A DNA stretch of 23,238 bases from Ruminiclostridium sp. (GCA_021442645.1 JABUSR010000210.1:1-23238); one strand, 5' to 3'. Counted from the stretch's first letter, positions 16,703 through 23,238 are shown. Numbers and translations are program-made. The notes: generated by a model from the sequence alone, not told the origin.

Positions 16703-17413
16703 TTACTGGTTTTTGTTGATAACAGTCTCTTCATATTCCCCAGTGGCCAGGTCAGTAAAGCGCACATAGAGGGAAATCTTATTGGCTTCGTTCAGGTTGC
16801 TCCACACCATGTTGGTAAATTCCTCCATGGTGCCGGTGATGGTCACCCGCTCAGGCTCACCCTGGAAGGTCGGAATGGGGTCCCCGTCAGTCACATAGGT
16901 GTGGATAAAGTGCCCCACACCGGCCAAACCGGGATACTCGTAAAAGTACCGGGCACAGGCGGAACCATCAGCGTCAGCACTCTTCAGGATAGACAGCTTG
17001 TAACTGCCATCAGGAGCTAACAGGCCAGAGATGCGAGGCGTCCAGTTCGGACCGTCTGGCTCAAACTCCCGGGTACGCAGGGCCTGCTCCAGGGTCATGC
17101 CCTTCTCCAGATAGTCCCGAATCGTGTCAGTCTGGTCGCCATTGGTGACAATGAGGCTTCGCCCGAGCTGACGGACAGGATGGTAGATAATAAGGCTGGG
17201 GTCTGCCAGTTTTGCCGGGTCGTGGGCCTCGGTGCGGATGCCGTCAGGCTCTCCGATGAAGACCCGGTTTCGGCTATTCTCGCTACGGCCCATGATAAAG
17301 TAGGCCACAACGGACTTTGTGCTGTCATCTGTTTTGCCGAGAAGGATGCCCCGGCCGGGGTATGGATTCTGTGCCAGCAGAGCGGCCAGGTCAAGTGTTT
17401 CGTAAATATTCAT
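16703..17413 (-). CDS. purO: IMP cyclohydrolase, PurO-like
   Basis: A 236-residue protein resembling the PF07826 IMP cyclohydrolase family, best known from archaeal PurO. It has NPYPGRGILLGKT, VAYFIMGRSENSRNRVF, DPSLIIYHPVR, and NGDQTDTI near residue 90. The reaction would be FAICAR to IMP plus water, the final step of IMP synthesis. The context is a strong argument. The neighbouring PurH has only its transformylase half, and this gene sits between purN and that gene with gaps of 3 and 16 bases. It starts at 17413 with a weak AAAGGGA site about 9 bases away, suggesting translational coupling to purN. Family assignment is by recognised motifs, not by a search. Confidence 0.85.
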   Translation of the reverse strand: MNIYETLDLAALLAQNPYPGRGILLGKTDDSTKSVVAYFIMGRSENSRNRVFIGEPDGIRTEAHDPAKLADPSLIIYHPVRQLGRSLIVTNGDQTDTIRDYLEKGMTLEQALRTREFEPDGPNWTPRISGLLAPDGSYKLSILKSADADGSACARYFYEYPGLAGVGHFIHTYVTDGDPIPTFQGEPERVTITGTMEEFTNMVWSNLNEANKISLYVRFTDLATGEYEETVINKNQ

Positions 17414-17416
17414 TGG

Positions 17417-18025
17417 TTATTTCCCTTTCCCGATTTCTTCGGATATCATCTGGGCTGCCTGGGGCAGAATCTTCCACTCTGCCTGTTCCATAACCCGCCG
17501 CTGGAGCACCTCAGGGGTGTCCCCTGGCTGGATCTCCACAGCCCGCTGAAGGAGGATCTCGCCGCCGTCAGGGATCTCATTGACAAAGTGAACGGTGGCA
17601 CCAGTCACCTTGACCCCATAGGCCAGGGCCGCCTCGTGGACTTTCAATCCGTAAAATCCCTGCCCGCAAAAGGATGGAATCAAGGACGGATGGACATTCA
17701 AAATCCGGCGAGGCCACTGCTTCGTGAAACTCTCACTGAGGATGCTCATAAAGCCGGCCAGCACAATGAGTTCCACGCCATATTCGGCCAGAACCAGGGA
17801 GATTGCCTTTTCAAAAGCCGCCTGATTCCCCAACTCTTTTCTGCTGCATACCACAGCGGGGACCCCAGCCTTCTCGGCCCGGGTAATTGCATAGGCCTTG
17901 GCGTTGCTGGAGATAACCAGCACAATCTCCCCAGTTGTTAGGATTCCGCTGGACTGTGCATCCAACAGAGCCTGGAGATTAGTCCCGCCTCCGGAGACCA
18001 TAACGGCAATCTTGGTCTTTACCAT
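17417..18025 (-). CDS. purN: Phosphoribosylglycinamide formyltransferase (GAR transformylase)
   Basis: PurN transfers the formyl group of 10-formyl-THF to GAR, giving FGAR. The 202-residue protein matches the family length. It has the phosphate loop MVSGGGTNLQALL (9-21), SSNAKAYAITRAEKAGVP, LAGFMSILS, the catalytic Asn110 and His112 in NVHPSLIPSF, and Asp153 in IPDGGEI. Its ATG at 18025 overlaps the purM stop in the string ATGGTAA, a 7-base overlap that implies translational coupling. A PurK/PurT-like formate-dependent GAR formylase is not seen here, so this step depends on folate and on Fhs downstream. Confidence 0.96.
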   Translation of the reverse strand: MVKTKIAVMVSGGGTNLQALLDAQSSGILTTGEIVLVISSNAKAYAITRAEKAGVPAVVCSRKELGNQAAFEKAISLVLAEYGVELIVLAGFMSILSESFTKQWPRRILNVHPSLIPSFCGQGFYGLKVHEAALAYGVKVTGATVHFVNEIPDGGEILLQRAVEIQPGDTPEVLQRRVMEQAEWKILPQAAQMISEEIGKGK

Positions 18026-19059
18026 ACGATAACGCCCTCGTCGCCGGCAACAATCTCACCTAGACGAACGGGCTTCTCGCCCACTGCTTCCAGAGCAGAG
18101 ATGGCCTTGTCTGCCTCGTTCTTGTCGACGACAATGGTCATGCCAACGCCCATGTTGAATGTGTTGAACATCTCCCGGCGGGGGATGTTCCCCTTCTCCT
18201 CGATGAGCTTGAAAATGGGGAGGACGGGCACATCTGCCTCCTTAATCTTTGCGGTCATGCCCTTGGGCAGACTGCGGGGGATATTCTCATAGAAGCCGCC
18301 GCCAGTGATATGGGAGACAGACTTGACGGTCACCTCCTCCATCAGGGCCAGAATCGTCTTCACATAGATGCGGGTTGGGGTCAGCAGGGTCTCGCCCAGG
18401 GATGCGCCGCCCAGTTCAGCCACGGGGGCCTTCAGGTCACAGTTTTCTACGTCCAGAACCTTGCGGACAAGAGAGAACCCGTTGGAGTGAACGCCAGAGG
18501 AGGGCAGGCCGATGATTACATCCCCTTCCCTGATGGTGGTCTTATCAAAGACCTTTTCCTTGTCCACAACACCCACAGAAAACCCAGCCAGGTCGTACTC
18601 ATCGACGGGGTAGAACCCGGGCATCTCAGCAGTCTCGCCGCCAATCAGGGAGGCCCCGGACTGGACACAGCCCTCGGCCACACCGGAGACGATGTCGGCG
18701 ATTTTCTCAGGCACATTCTTTCCACATGCGATATAATCCAGAAAGAACAGTGGCTTTGCGCCGCAGCAAACAATGTCGTTAACACACATGGCTACACAGT
18801 CGATGCCCACTGTATCATGCTTATCCATCAGAAATGCTAGCTTCAGCTTAGTGCCCACACCATCAGTGCCGCTGACCAGCACAGGACGGGCAATGTCAGT
18901 GAGATCAAGCTCAAACAGGCCGCCGAACCCACCGATGTCGGACAGGGCCCCGGCCGTCATGGTCTTGGCGATGTGGGTCTTCATAAGTTCCACGGCTTTG
19001 TAGCCGGCGGTGATATCTACGCCCGCTGCGGCGTAGCTGTCAGATTTGGACTGCTGCAT
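18019..19059 (-). CDS. purM: Phosphoribosylformylglycinamidine cyclo-ligase (AIR synthetase)
   Basis: PurM closes FGAM to AIR with ATP. The 346-residue protein starts with SYAAAGVDITAGYKAVELMK and has VSGTDGVGTKLKLA, DCVAMCVNDIVCCGAKPLFFLDYIA, LIGGETAEMPGFY, LPSSGVHSNGFSLVRKV, THITGGGFYENIPR-like HITGGGFYENIPRSLP and FNTFNMGVGM, the complete AIRS signature set. GGAGG is 6 bases upstream of the ATG. A 71-base gap separates it from purF with no evident terminator. It overlaps purN by 7 bases downstream. Confidence 0.97.
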   Translation of the reverse strand: MQQSKSDSYAAAGVDITAGYKAVELMKTHIAKTMTAGALSDIGGFGGLFELDLTDIARPVLVSGTDGVGTKLKLAFLMDKHDTVGIDCVAMCVNDIVCCGAKPLFFLDYIACGKNVPEKIADIVSGVAEGCVQSGASLIGGETAEMPGFYPVDEYDLAGFSVGVVDKEKVFDKTTIREGDVIIGLPSSGVHSNGFSLVRKVLDVENCDLKAPVAELGGASLGETLLTPTRIYVKTILALMEEVTVKSVSHITGGGFYENIPRSLPKGMTAKIKEADVPVLPIFKLIEEKGNIPRREMFNTFNMGVGMTIVVDKNEADKAISALEAVGEKPVRLGEIVAGDEGVIVW

Positions 19060-19130
19060 AAGGAACCTCCATTCTTTATCCTTACTCTATATTACTCAGG
19101 CTCTTCCATCTCCACGGTAAAAGCTTTTTC

Positions 19131-20552
19131 TCAGATTTTTCCGTTCCAGCAATAAGTGCACAGCTTGCACTCCGGCAGGCCGATAGCCTCCACCAGTCCA
19201 TCCAGGGTCTGGAAGTCCAGAGATGTAAAGTGCATCGTCTCACAGATGTGTTCGCGGAGCTTCTTGCCGCGCTCTGTGCGGCCGTCGGCGTATTCTTCCA
19301 CGTACTTCATGCCCTCTTCCCCTTCCAGTTCGTAGATGACACGGCGAGCCAGCAGTTCCATCTCAGACTTGCTGCTGGAGAAGTTCAGGTACCGGCATCC
19401 ATACATGATGGGCGGGCAGGCAGAACGGATATGCACTTCCTTGGCACCATTCTCATAGAGGAAGTCCACCGTCTCCCGCAGTTGGGTACCGCGGACAATG
19501 GAGTCATCCACCAGCAGGAGCTTCTTGTCCTGGATAAGCTCGGGCACGGGGACCTGTTTCATCTTGGCCACCATATTGCGTTCACGCTGGGTGGTGGGCA
19601 TGAAACTGCGGGGCCAAGTGGGAGTGTATTTGATAAAGGGGCGGCCAAAGGGAGCTTCACTCACATTGGCATAGCCAATGGCATGGGGTGTGCCGGAATC
19701 GGGCACACCGGAGATAATATCGATATCCTGAGCCACCCCATTTTCCTTGTCGGTCCGGGCCAAGATCTCACCGTTGCGATAGCGCATGGTCTCCACATTG
19801 ATTCCCTCATAGCTGGAGTTGGGATAACCGTAGTAGGTCCAAAGGAAGGCGCAGACTTTCAGCTCATCTCTTGGCGGAATCAACGTATTCCAACTGTCAG
19901 CCGTGATCTCCACCACCTCAGCAGGGCCCAATTCGTAGGCATCCCGATAACCCAGCTTCTGATAGGCAAATGTCTCGAAAGATACACAGCACCCCTCCTC
20001 GTCCTGACCGATGTGGATAGGCAGACGGCCGTGCCAGTCTCGTCCGGCAATGAGGCGGTCGGGAGTCATGATGAGGACAGAGACCGTGCCCTGGACCACG
20101 TCCTGGGCATAGCGGATACCCTTGGCAATAGTGGGCTGCTGACTAATCAGGGCAGCGATGAGCTCGTTGGAGTTCACACGGCCACCGCTCATGGCCTCAA
20201 AATGGCCGTCCTCGGTGTTGAGCAGCTGCTGGATGAGTTCCTCCTCATTGCGGATGTGTCCCACCACGCAGATGGCATAGGTCCCGTGAACAGATCGAAC
20301 CAGCAGAGGCTGGGGATCCGTGTCACTGATGCTGCCAATGCAGAGATTGCCCTTCATATCCTCCACGGTTTTGTCAAACTTGGTTCGGAAAGGAGCGTTC
20401 TCAATGTTATGAATCTCTCTCTGAAATCCCTTTTCAGGGTCCCATGATGCCATGCCACCGCGTCTAGTACCCAGATGGGAGTGATAGTCTGTCCCAAAAA
20501 ACACATCAATCACAACGTCACGGTTCGAGATTGCGCCAAAAAAACCACCCAT
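19131..20552 (-). CDS. purF: Amidophosphoribosyltransferase-like protein lacking the glutaminase nucleophile
   Basis: PurF normally makes 5-phosphoribosylamine from PRPP and glutamine, the first step of purine synthesis. This 473-residue protein keeps the phosphoribosyltransferase half, including the PRPP loop LVDDSIVRGT (347-356). The four [4Fe-4S] cysteine positions of the Bacillus-type enzyme also appear kept: Cys234, Cys386, and Cys465-x2-Cys468 in CTYCWNG. The glutaminase half is degenerate. The N-terminal Cys of CGVFG is replaced (MGGFFGAIS), the oxyanion loop NGN is replaced by VVGHIRN (96-102), and the Asp of SDTE is not seen. It should therefore use free ammonia or a partner. The start at 20552 has GGAGG 8 bases upstream; the nine upstream codons also hold no Cys. 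Placement in the pur operon supports a purine role. Confidence 0.85.
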   Translation of the reverse strand: MGGFFGAISNRDVVIDVFFGTDYHSHLGTRRGGMASWDPEKGFQREIHNIENAPFRTKFDKTVEDMKGNLCIGSISDTDPQPLLVRSVHGTYAICVVGHIRNEEELIQQLLNTEDGHFEAMSGGRVNSNELIAALISQQPTIAKGIRYAQDVVQGTVSVLIMTPDRLIAGRDWHGRLPIHIGQDEEGCCVSFETFAYQKLGYRDAYELGPAEVVEITADSWNTLIPPRDELKVCAFLWTYYGYPNSSYEGINVETMRYRNGEILARTDKENGVAQDIDIISGVPDSGTPHAIGYANVSEAPFGRPFIKYTPTWPRSFMPTTQRERNMVAKMKQVPVPELIQDKKLLLVDDSIVRGTQLRETVDFLYENGAKEVHIRSACPPIMYGCRYLNFSSSKSEMELLARRVIYELEGEEGMKYVEEYADGRTERGKKLREHICETMHFTSLDFQTLDGLVEAIGLPECKLCTYCWNGKI

Positions 20553-20597
20553 AGTGTATTCCTCCGTTCGTAAAATCAATAGTTTTTGTTGTTTCTA

Positions 20598-21089
20598 TCA
20601 GTTGAACTTTACCTCGATGGCAGCGTTCTTTTCCAGCACTTTCTGAGATTCTGCCGCCCGCGCCCGGCAAAGCTTTTCACTGAGAGCCTCATCAGAGACC
20701 GCAAGAATCTGAATGGCCAGCAGGGCCGCATTGGCAGCACCATCGATGGCTACAGTAGCCACGGGAATACCTGTTGGCATTTGCACTGTGGACAATAGGG
20801 CGTCCAAGCCGTCCAGAGTAGAAGACTTTACGGGGATCCCAATCACCGGAAGGGTTGTATTTGCCGCAACAGCACCGGCCAGGTGTGCCGCTTTGCCTGC
20901 AGCAGCAATGATAGCACCGAACCCCTTCTCCTGAGCATTCTGGGCGAACTCCCCTGCCTGCACAGGCGTGCGGTGCGCAGAATACACATGGACCTCATAG
21001 GGAACCCCGTACTCCTTCAACTTGTCGATGGCCTTTTCCACGACGGGCAAGTCACTGTCACTGCCCATAATGATCCCGACTTTTTTCAT
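20598..21089 (-). CDS. purE: N5-carboxyaminoimidazole ribonucleotide mutase
   Basis: PurE converts N5-CAIR to CAIR (class I). The 163-residue protein has the class I pattern: VGIIMGSDSDLPVVEKA, LKEYGVPYEVHVYSAHRTP, IIAAAGKAAHLAGAVAANTTLPVIGIPV, GLDALLSTVQMPTGIPVATVAI and ANAALLAIQIL. An open frame extends 47 codons upstream through the riboswitch, but the ATG at 21089 gives the family start and has AAGGAG 9 bases away. It is the first gene of the purine operon, behind the ZTP riboswitch. The ATPase partner purK is not in the window. purF begins 45 bases downstream. Confidence 0.96.
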   Translation of the reverse strand: MKKVGIIMGSDSDLPVVEKAIDKLKEYGVPYEVHVYSAHRTPVQAGEFAQNAQEKGFGAIIAAAGKAAHLAGAVAANTTLPVIGIPVKSSTLDGLDALLSTVQMPTGIPVATVAIDGAANAALLAIQILAVSDEALSEKLCRARAAESQKVLEKNAAIEVKFN

Positions 21090-21132
21090 AAAACATCTCT
21101 CCTTGTCTGGTTGATCTCTCTTTTCCCGGTCT

Positions 21133-21180
21133 AAAAAATAAAAACGACAGTCCAATTCCCTCTTTGTGAAAATTGAACTG
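21133..21180 (-). terminator. Riboswitch-controlled terminator before purE
   Basis: On the minus strand CAGTTCAATT (21180-21171) pairs with AATTGGACTG (21157-21148), with one G-U pair, and is followed by TCG and two T runs (TTTTTATTTTTT, about 21144-21133). The first arm shares CAGTT with the 3' closing strand of the riboswitch P1, so terminator and folded aptamer are mutually exclusive. Confidence 0.85.
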
Positions 21181-21241
21181 CCCAGACGGTCGACAAAAAT
21201 ACACCTTTTTGCTCCCTGTGGTCGGCCCACTTCCGTCAGTT
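21176..21241 (-). promoter_or_regulatory. ZTP (pfl) riboswitch aptamer
   Basis: Read on the minus strand, the leader has AACTGACGG (21241-21233), the small hairpin GTGGGCCGACCAC (21230-21218), AGGGAGC (21217-21211), a variable hairpin AAAAAGGTGTATTTTT, and CCGTCTGGGCAGTT (21189-21176). These are the conserved blocks of the pfl motif that binds ZTP/ZMP, the alarmone of 10-formyl-THF shortage. P1 pairs AACTG with CAGTT. Because the CAGTT strand is also the first arm of the terminator, ligand binding should prevent termination, giving an ON switch. Genes downstream fit the known ZTP regulon (purines and one-carbon folate). Recognition is by eye from remembered consensus. Confidence 0.88.
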
Positions 21242-21267
21242 ACAAAAAGTATCCCAATTTAAATCAA

Positions 21268-21296
21268 ATTATACTATAACATGCATGTTTTCGCAA
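21268..21296 (-). promoter_or_regulatory. Promoter of the purine operon with palindromic spacer
   Basis: On the minus strand TTGCGA (21296-21291) and a perfect TATAAT (21273-21268) are separated by exactly 17 bases. The spacer contains the perfect 12-bp palindrome AACATGCATGTT (21278-21289), a likely repressor site. Transcription should start near 21261, giving a leader of about 170 bases that holds the riboswitch. Confidence 0.75.
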
Positions 21297-21351
21297 GTCA
21301 CAGAATGTAAAGGTTTTCAATCTTTTACGCCTCTTCCCTGTATATTTTTCT

Positions 21352-21389
21352 CGTAAAAAACATCGCGGGACGGCAAGTGCCGTCCCGCG
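21352..21389 (-). terminator. Terminator of the AGCS symporter gene
   Basis: CGCGGGACGGC (21364-21374) and GCCGTCCCGCG (21379-21389) form a perfect 11-bp GC stem with a 4-base loop. On the minus strand it is followed by ATGTTTTTTACG. It lies 14 bases past the symporter stop and insulates the purine promoter. Confidence 0.88.
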
Positions 21390-21402
21390 GGAGGGTCAGA
21401 CA

Positions 21403-22818
21403 TTATTTCCCAGCTTTTTCAGCCGAACGATTGGCAAAGAAATCTCTGGTCTCTTTCACCACAACGCCGGACAGAGCCGCCACTGCTATCAGGTTGGGGA
21501 TGGCCATGAGGCCGTTCAGCGTATCGGCGATATCCCATACGACACCAAGGTCCACGGTGGCACCCAACACGGTGCAGATGACATAGATGATGTAGTAGGG
21601 CTTGATGGCTTTAGCGCCGAAAACGAACTCACAGCAGCGAGATCCATACAGTGCCCATCCCAAGATTGTAGAGAAAGCAAACAAAGCGAGACCGATGGCG
21701 ATAATCAGAGCGCCGCCCTTCTGCGTGAACACAGTGCCCAAGGAGGCCGCCACCAGGGATGTGTCGCCCATGATGCCGTAGTGCAGGTCGATGCCGCTCT
21801 TATAACAGGCGCACAACAGGGTCAGGCCGGTCAGCGTGCAGATGATGATGGTGTCCAAGAAGACCTCGAAGATACCATACACAGCCTGCTTAACAGGAAC
21901 AGTCTCGGAAGTAGTGGCGTGGGCCATAGGAGCGGTACCCAGGCCGGCCTCGTTGGAGAATATTCCTCGCTTCATGCCCCAGGTCAGGACCACAATCATG
22001 GAACCTGCAGCACCGCCGGTGATACCCGCAGGGGAGAACGCACCCACGAAGATATCGCGGAAGATGGCAGGCAGAGCGGAGCTGCTGAAAATGACGACCA
22101 CCAAGCATGCAACAATATAGACCACTGCCATAAAGGGAACCAGCTTCTCAGTGACGGCTCCTAGACGCTTCACTCCGCCAAACAGGACGATAGCAGCCAG
22201 CACAGCCAGAATCAGGCCAAGAACCAGATTGACGGTAGCAAAGCTACCGAAATCAGGCTTAAAAGAAAGGATAACCGTGTCGATGGCAGAAACGATGTTA
22301 CCGGACTGGATGGCGTTGCCGGTGCCCAGGGCAGCCAGTGCTGCAAAGATGGAAAATGCGATGCCCAGCCATTTCCATTTTTTGCCCATACCGTTCTTAA
22401 TATAGTACATGGGGCCGCCAACCCAATCTCCCACAGCATTGCGCTCGCGGAACTTAACCGCCAGCAGGACCTCAGAGTACTTGGTTGCCATGCCAATCAG
22501 TGCGGTGACCCACAGCCAGAACAGTGCACCGGGGCCGCCCAAGGTGACAGCAGCAGTGATACCTGCTATGTTGCCAGTGCCAACGGTACCAGCCAGTGCG
22601 GTAGACACTGCCTGGAAGGGCGTCATCTCACCTTCGCCCGCTTCAGCCTTGGTGAATATCTTGCCCAAGGTGTTTTTCATCGCAAAACCAAACTTCCGGA
22701 ACTGCAGACCCTTCATGCGGACAGTCATCAGAATGCCCACGCCGATCAGCAGGATCATCATGGGGGGGCCCCAGACAACACCGTTGATCGCACCATTGAT
22801 GCTTACAATCGTATTCAT
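21403..22818 (-). CDS. Sodium:alanine/glycine symporter, AGCS family
   Basis: An integral membrane importer of alanine or glycine coupled to Na+ (AlsT/AgcS/DagA type). The 471-residue protein has many hydrophobic segments. Visible family landmarks are NGVVWGPPMMILLIGVGILMT at the N terminus, FQAVSTALAGTVGTGNIAG, ALFWLWVTALIGMATKYSEVLLAVKFRE, GGPMYYI, and the GIFSNEAGLGTAPMAHA signature. Length is typical. AAAGGAG lies 6 bases before the ATG. The gene has its own promoter and terminator, so it is not part of the purine operon despite adjacency. Whether it prefers glycine (a PurD substrate) or alanine cannot be told from the sequence. Confidence 0.94.
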   Translation of the reverse strand: MNTIVSINGAINGVVWGPPMMILLIGVGILMTVRMKGLQFRKFGFAMKNTLGKIFTKAEAGEGEMTPFQAVSTALAGTVGTGNIAGITAAVTLGGPGALFWLWVTALIGMATKYSEVLLAVKFRERNAVGDWVGGPMYYIKNGMGKKWKWLGIAFSIFAALAALGTGNAIQSGNIVSAIDTVILSFKPDFGSFATVNLVLGLILAVLAAIVLFGGVKRLGAVTEKLVPFMAVVYIVACLVVVIFSSSALPAIFRDIFVGAFSPAGITGGAAGSMIVVLTWGMKRGIFSNEAGLGTAPMAHATTSETVPVKQAVYGIFEVFLDTIIICTLTGLTLLCACYKSGIDLHYGIMGDTSLVAASLGTVFTQKGGALIIAIGLALFAFSTILGWALYGSRCCEFVFGAKAIKPYYIIYVICTVLGATVDLGVVWDIADTLNGLMAIPNLIAVAALSGVVVKETRDFFANRSAEKAGK

Positions 22819-22890
22819 ACTTCTCTCCTTTACATTTCACGTGCCGTCCGGTAAAAAAACGGAGTTCGCGCATTCCGTCTTTCCCCTCAC

Positions 22891-22911
22891 ACCAAAAGGC
22901 TACGCTTTGGT
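22891..22911 (-). other. Hairpin at the 5' end of the symporter mRNA
   Basis: ACCAAA (22891-22896) and TTTGGT (22906-22911) form a stem just downstream of the -10 box, so the mRNA would begin almost with this hairpin. Such 5' stems can protect mRNA; a regulatory role is only a guess. Confidence 0.35.
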
Positions 22912-22917
22912 AATTCT

Positions 22918-22947
22918 ATTATACAGGAGAATTGCCCGCACAGACAA
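22918..22947 (-). promoter_or_regulatory. Promoter of the AGCS symporter gene
   Basis: On the minus strand TTGTCT (22947-22942) and a perfect TATAAT (22923-22918) are separated by 18 bases. The start codon is about 100 bases downstream. A better -35 string, TTGATT, lies 4 bases further out but gives a 22-base spacer. Confidence 0.65.
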
Positions 22948-23220
22948 TCAACAAATCGATAGGTTTTTCTACGTATTTTGAAAACAAGTCTGTGCAAATG
23001 TCATTAAATCTAAAATTTTTTCTGGAATATCCCCCCATTTCTTGTAAAAATGCACATATATCCCCCTCTTTTTATCACACAAAATTAGGATTTTTTTACA
23101 TCATTTTTGAGGAATTGGGAAGTATTTGGGGAAGTTTCGTACATGACAATTTGTTTCCCTCCCCGTCGTTTCGGATGAAAATATGCTCCAAAGGAATCCT
23201 ATTCGCTGAAAAAGCAGAGC
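22948..23220. other. Non-coding AT-rich stretch upstream of the symporter gene
   Basis: No convincing gene is present on either strand: frames are short and no ribosome site precedes an open frame. It is strongly AT-rich, with T and A runs. The only patterned elements seen are two ATATCCCCC copies (23027-23036 and 23058-23066) and the palindrome at the right edge. Confidence 0.6.
23027..23066. repeat. Direct repeat ATATCCCCC, two copies
   Basis: ATATCCCCC occurs at 23027-23035 (followed by a sixth C) and at 23058-23066. The copies are 31 bases apart, close to three helical turns, and about 80-145 bases upstream of the symporter promoter. They could be a regulator site; no known regulator is recognised. 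Confidence 0.4.
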
Positions 23221-23238
23221 GCCGTGAAATTTCACGGC
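23221..23238. terminator. Palindrome at the window edge, probably half of a terminator
   Basis: GCCGTGAAATTTCACGGC is a perfect 18-base palindrome. It is preceded by AAAAAGCAGAGC, which would pair with GCTCTGCTTTTT if that sequence follows outside the window. On the minus strand the T run is already visible. It is probably the terminator of a minus-strand gene beyond the edge. Confidence 0.5.

Noticed and set aside
19230..20447. 405-residue plus-strand frame antisense to purF
   Set aside because: Mirrors the purF coding frame and has no independent support.
21090..21230. N-terminal extension of PurE
   Set aside because: This stretch is the riboswitch and terminator RNA; the family start and ribosome site are at 21089.
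23010..23035. Possible CodY box (TTTTTTCTGGAATAT)
   Set aside because: Only about 10 of 15 positions fit the consensus in a very AT-rich stretch, so chance is sufficient.
1..23238. CRISPR array, tRNA or rRNA genes, phage or defence modules
   Set aside because: No regularly spaced repeats, cloverleaf or rRNA sequence, and no defence-type proteins were seen on either strand.

Overview
The window looks like a chromosome segment of a low-to-mid GC Gram-positive anaerobe of class Clostridia, most likely a gut Oscillospiraceae relative (Flavonifractor/Oscillibacter-like). This is inferred from strong AGGAGG ribosome sites, sigma-A type promoters, a clostridial single-chain PurL carrying its own glutaminase domain, a PurO-type IMP cyclohydrolase and a ZTP riboswitch. 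No species can be named from sequence alone.

Left edge (1-240): the last 29 codons of an unrecognised gene, then a hairpin-rich non-coding stretch ending in a terminator-like stem. This may be the boundary of a mobile element, but the evidence is weak. Bases 335-3580 (+ strand): a tight three-gene unit behind one extended -10 promoter. It encodes a hexokinase-fold protein whose catalytic motifs are degraded, an iron-sulfur-flavoprotein-like reductase, and a membrane-anchored CapA-type metallophosphatase. A strong terminator closes it.

Bases 3790-7111: a DUF2461 gene and acetate kinase (both minus strand). Acetate kinase is divergent from tmcAL (tRNA-Met cytidine acetate ligase). AckA makes acetate and TmcAL consumes it, and the two share one short AT-rich promoter region.

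Bases 7198-21300 (minus strand): a large purine operon, read as purE-purF-purM-purN-purO-purH(AICAR formyltransferase only)-purD-purL-guaB, then fhs. It starts from a clear promoter near 21268-21296 with a 12-bp palindrome in its spacer. Next comes a ZTP riboswitch (21176-21241) whose 3' strand competes with an intrinsic terminator. The operon thus carries enzymes for PRPP to IMP and IMP to XMP, plus 10-formyl-THF synthesis, the cofactor consumed by PurN and the AICAR formyltransferase. ZTP, the signal of 10-formyl-THF shortage, is expected to switch the set on. purB, purC, purK and guaA are not in the window. Two departures from the textbook pathway stand out: PurF lacks its N-terminal nucleophile cysteine and the glutamine-binding loop, and the PurH activities are split into an AICAR transformylase and a PurO-like cyclohydrolase.

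Bases 21403-23238: an AGCS-family sodium:alanine/glycine symporter with its own promoter and terminator, then about 420 bases of AT-rich non-coding DNA ending in a perfect palindrome at the right edge.

Most of the window is core metabolism. I see no CRISPR array, phage module, defence system, tRNA or rRNA. The best leads are the glutaminase-less PurF, the pseudo-hexokinase cassette, the riboswitch/operator arrangement, and the ackA/tmcAL acetate pairing.
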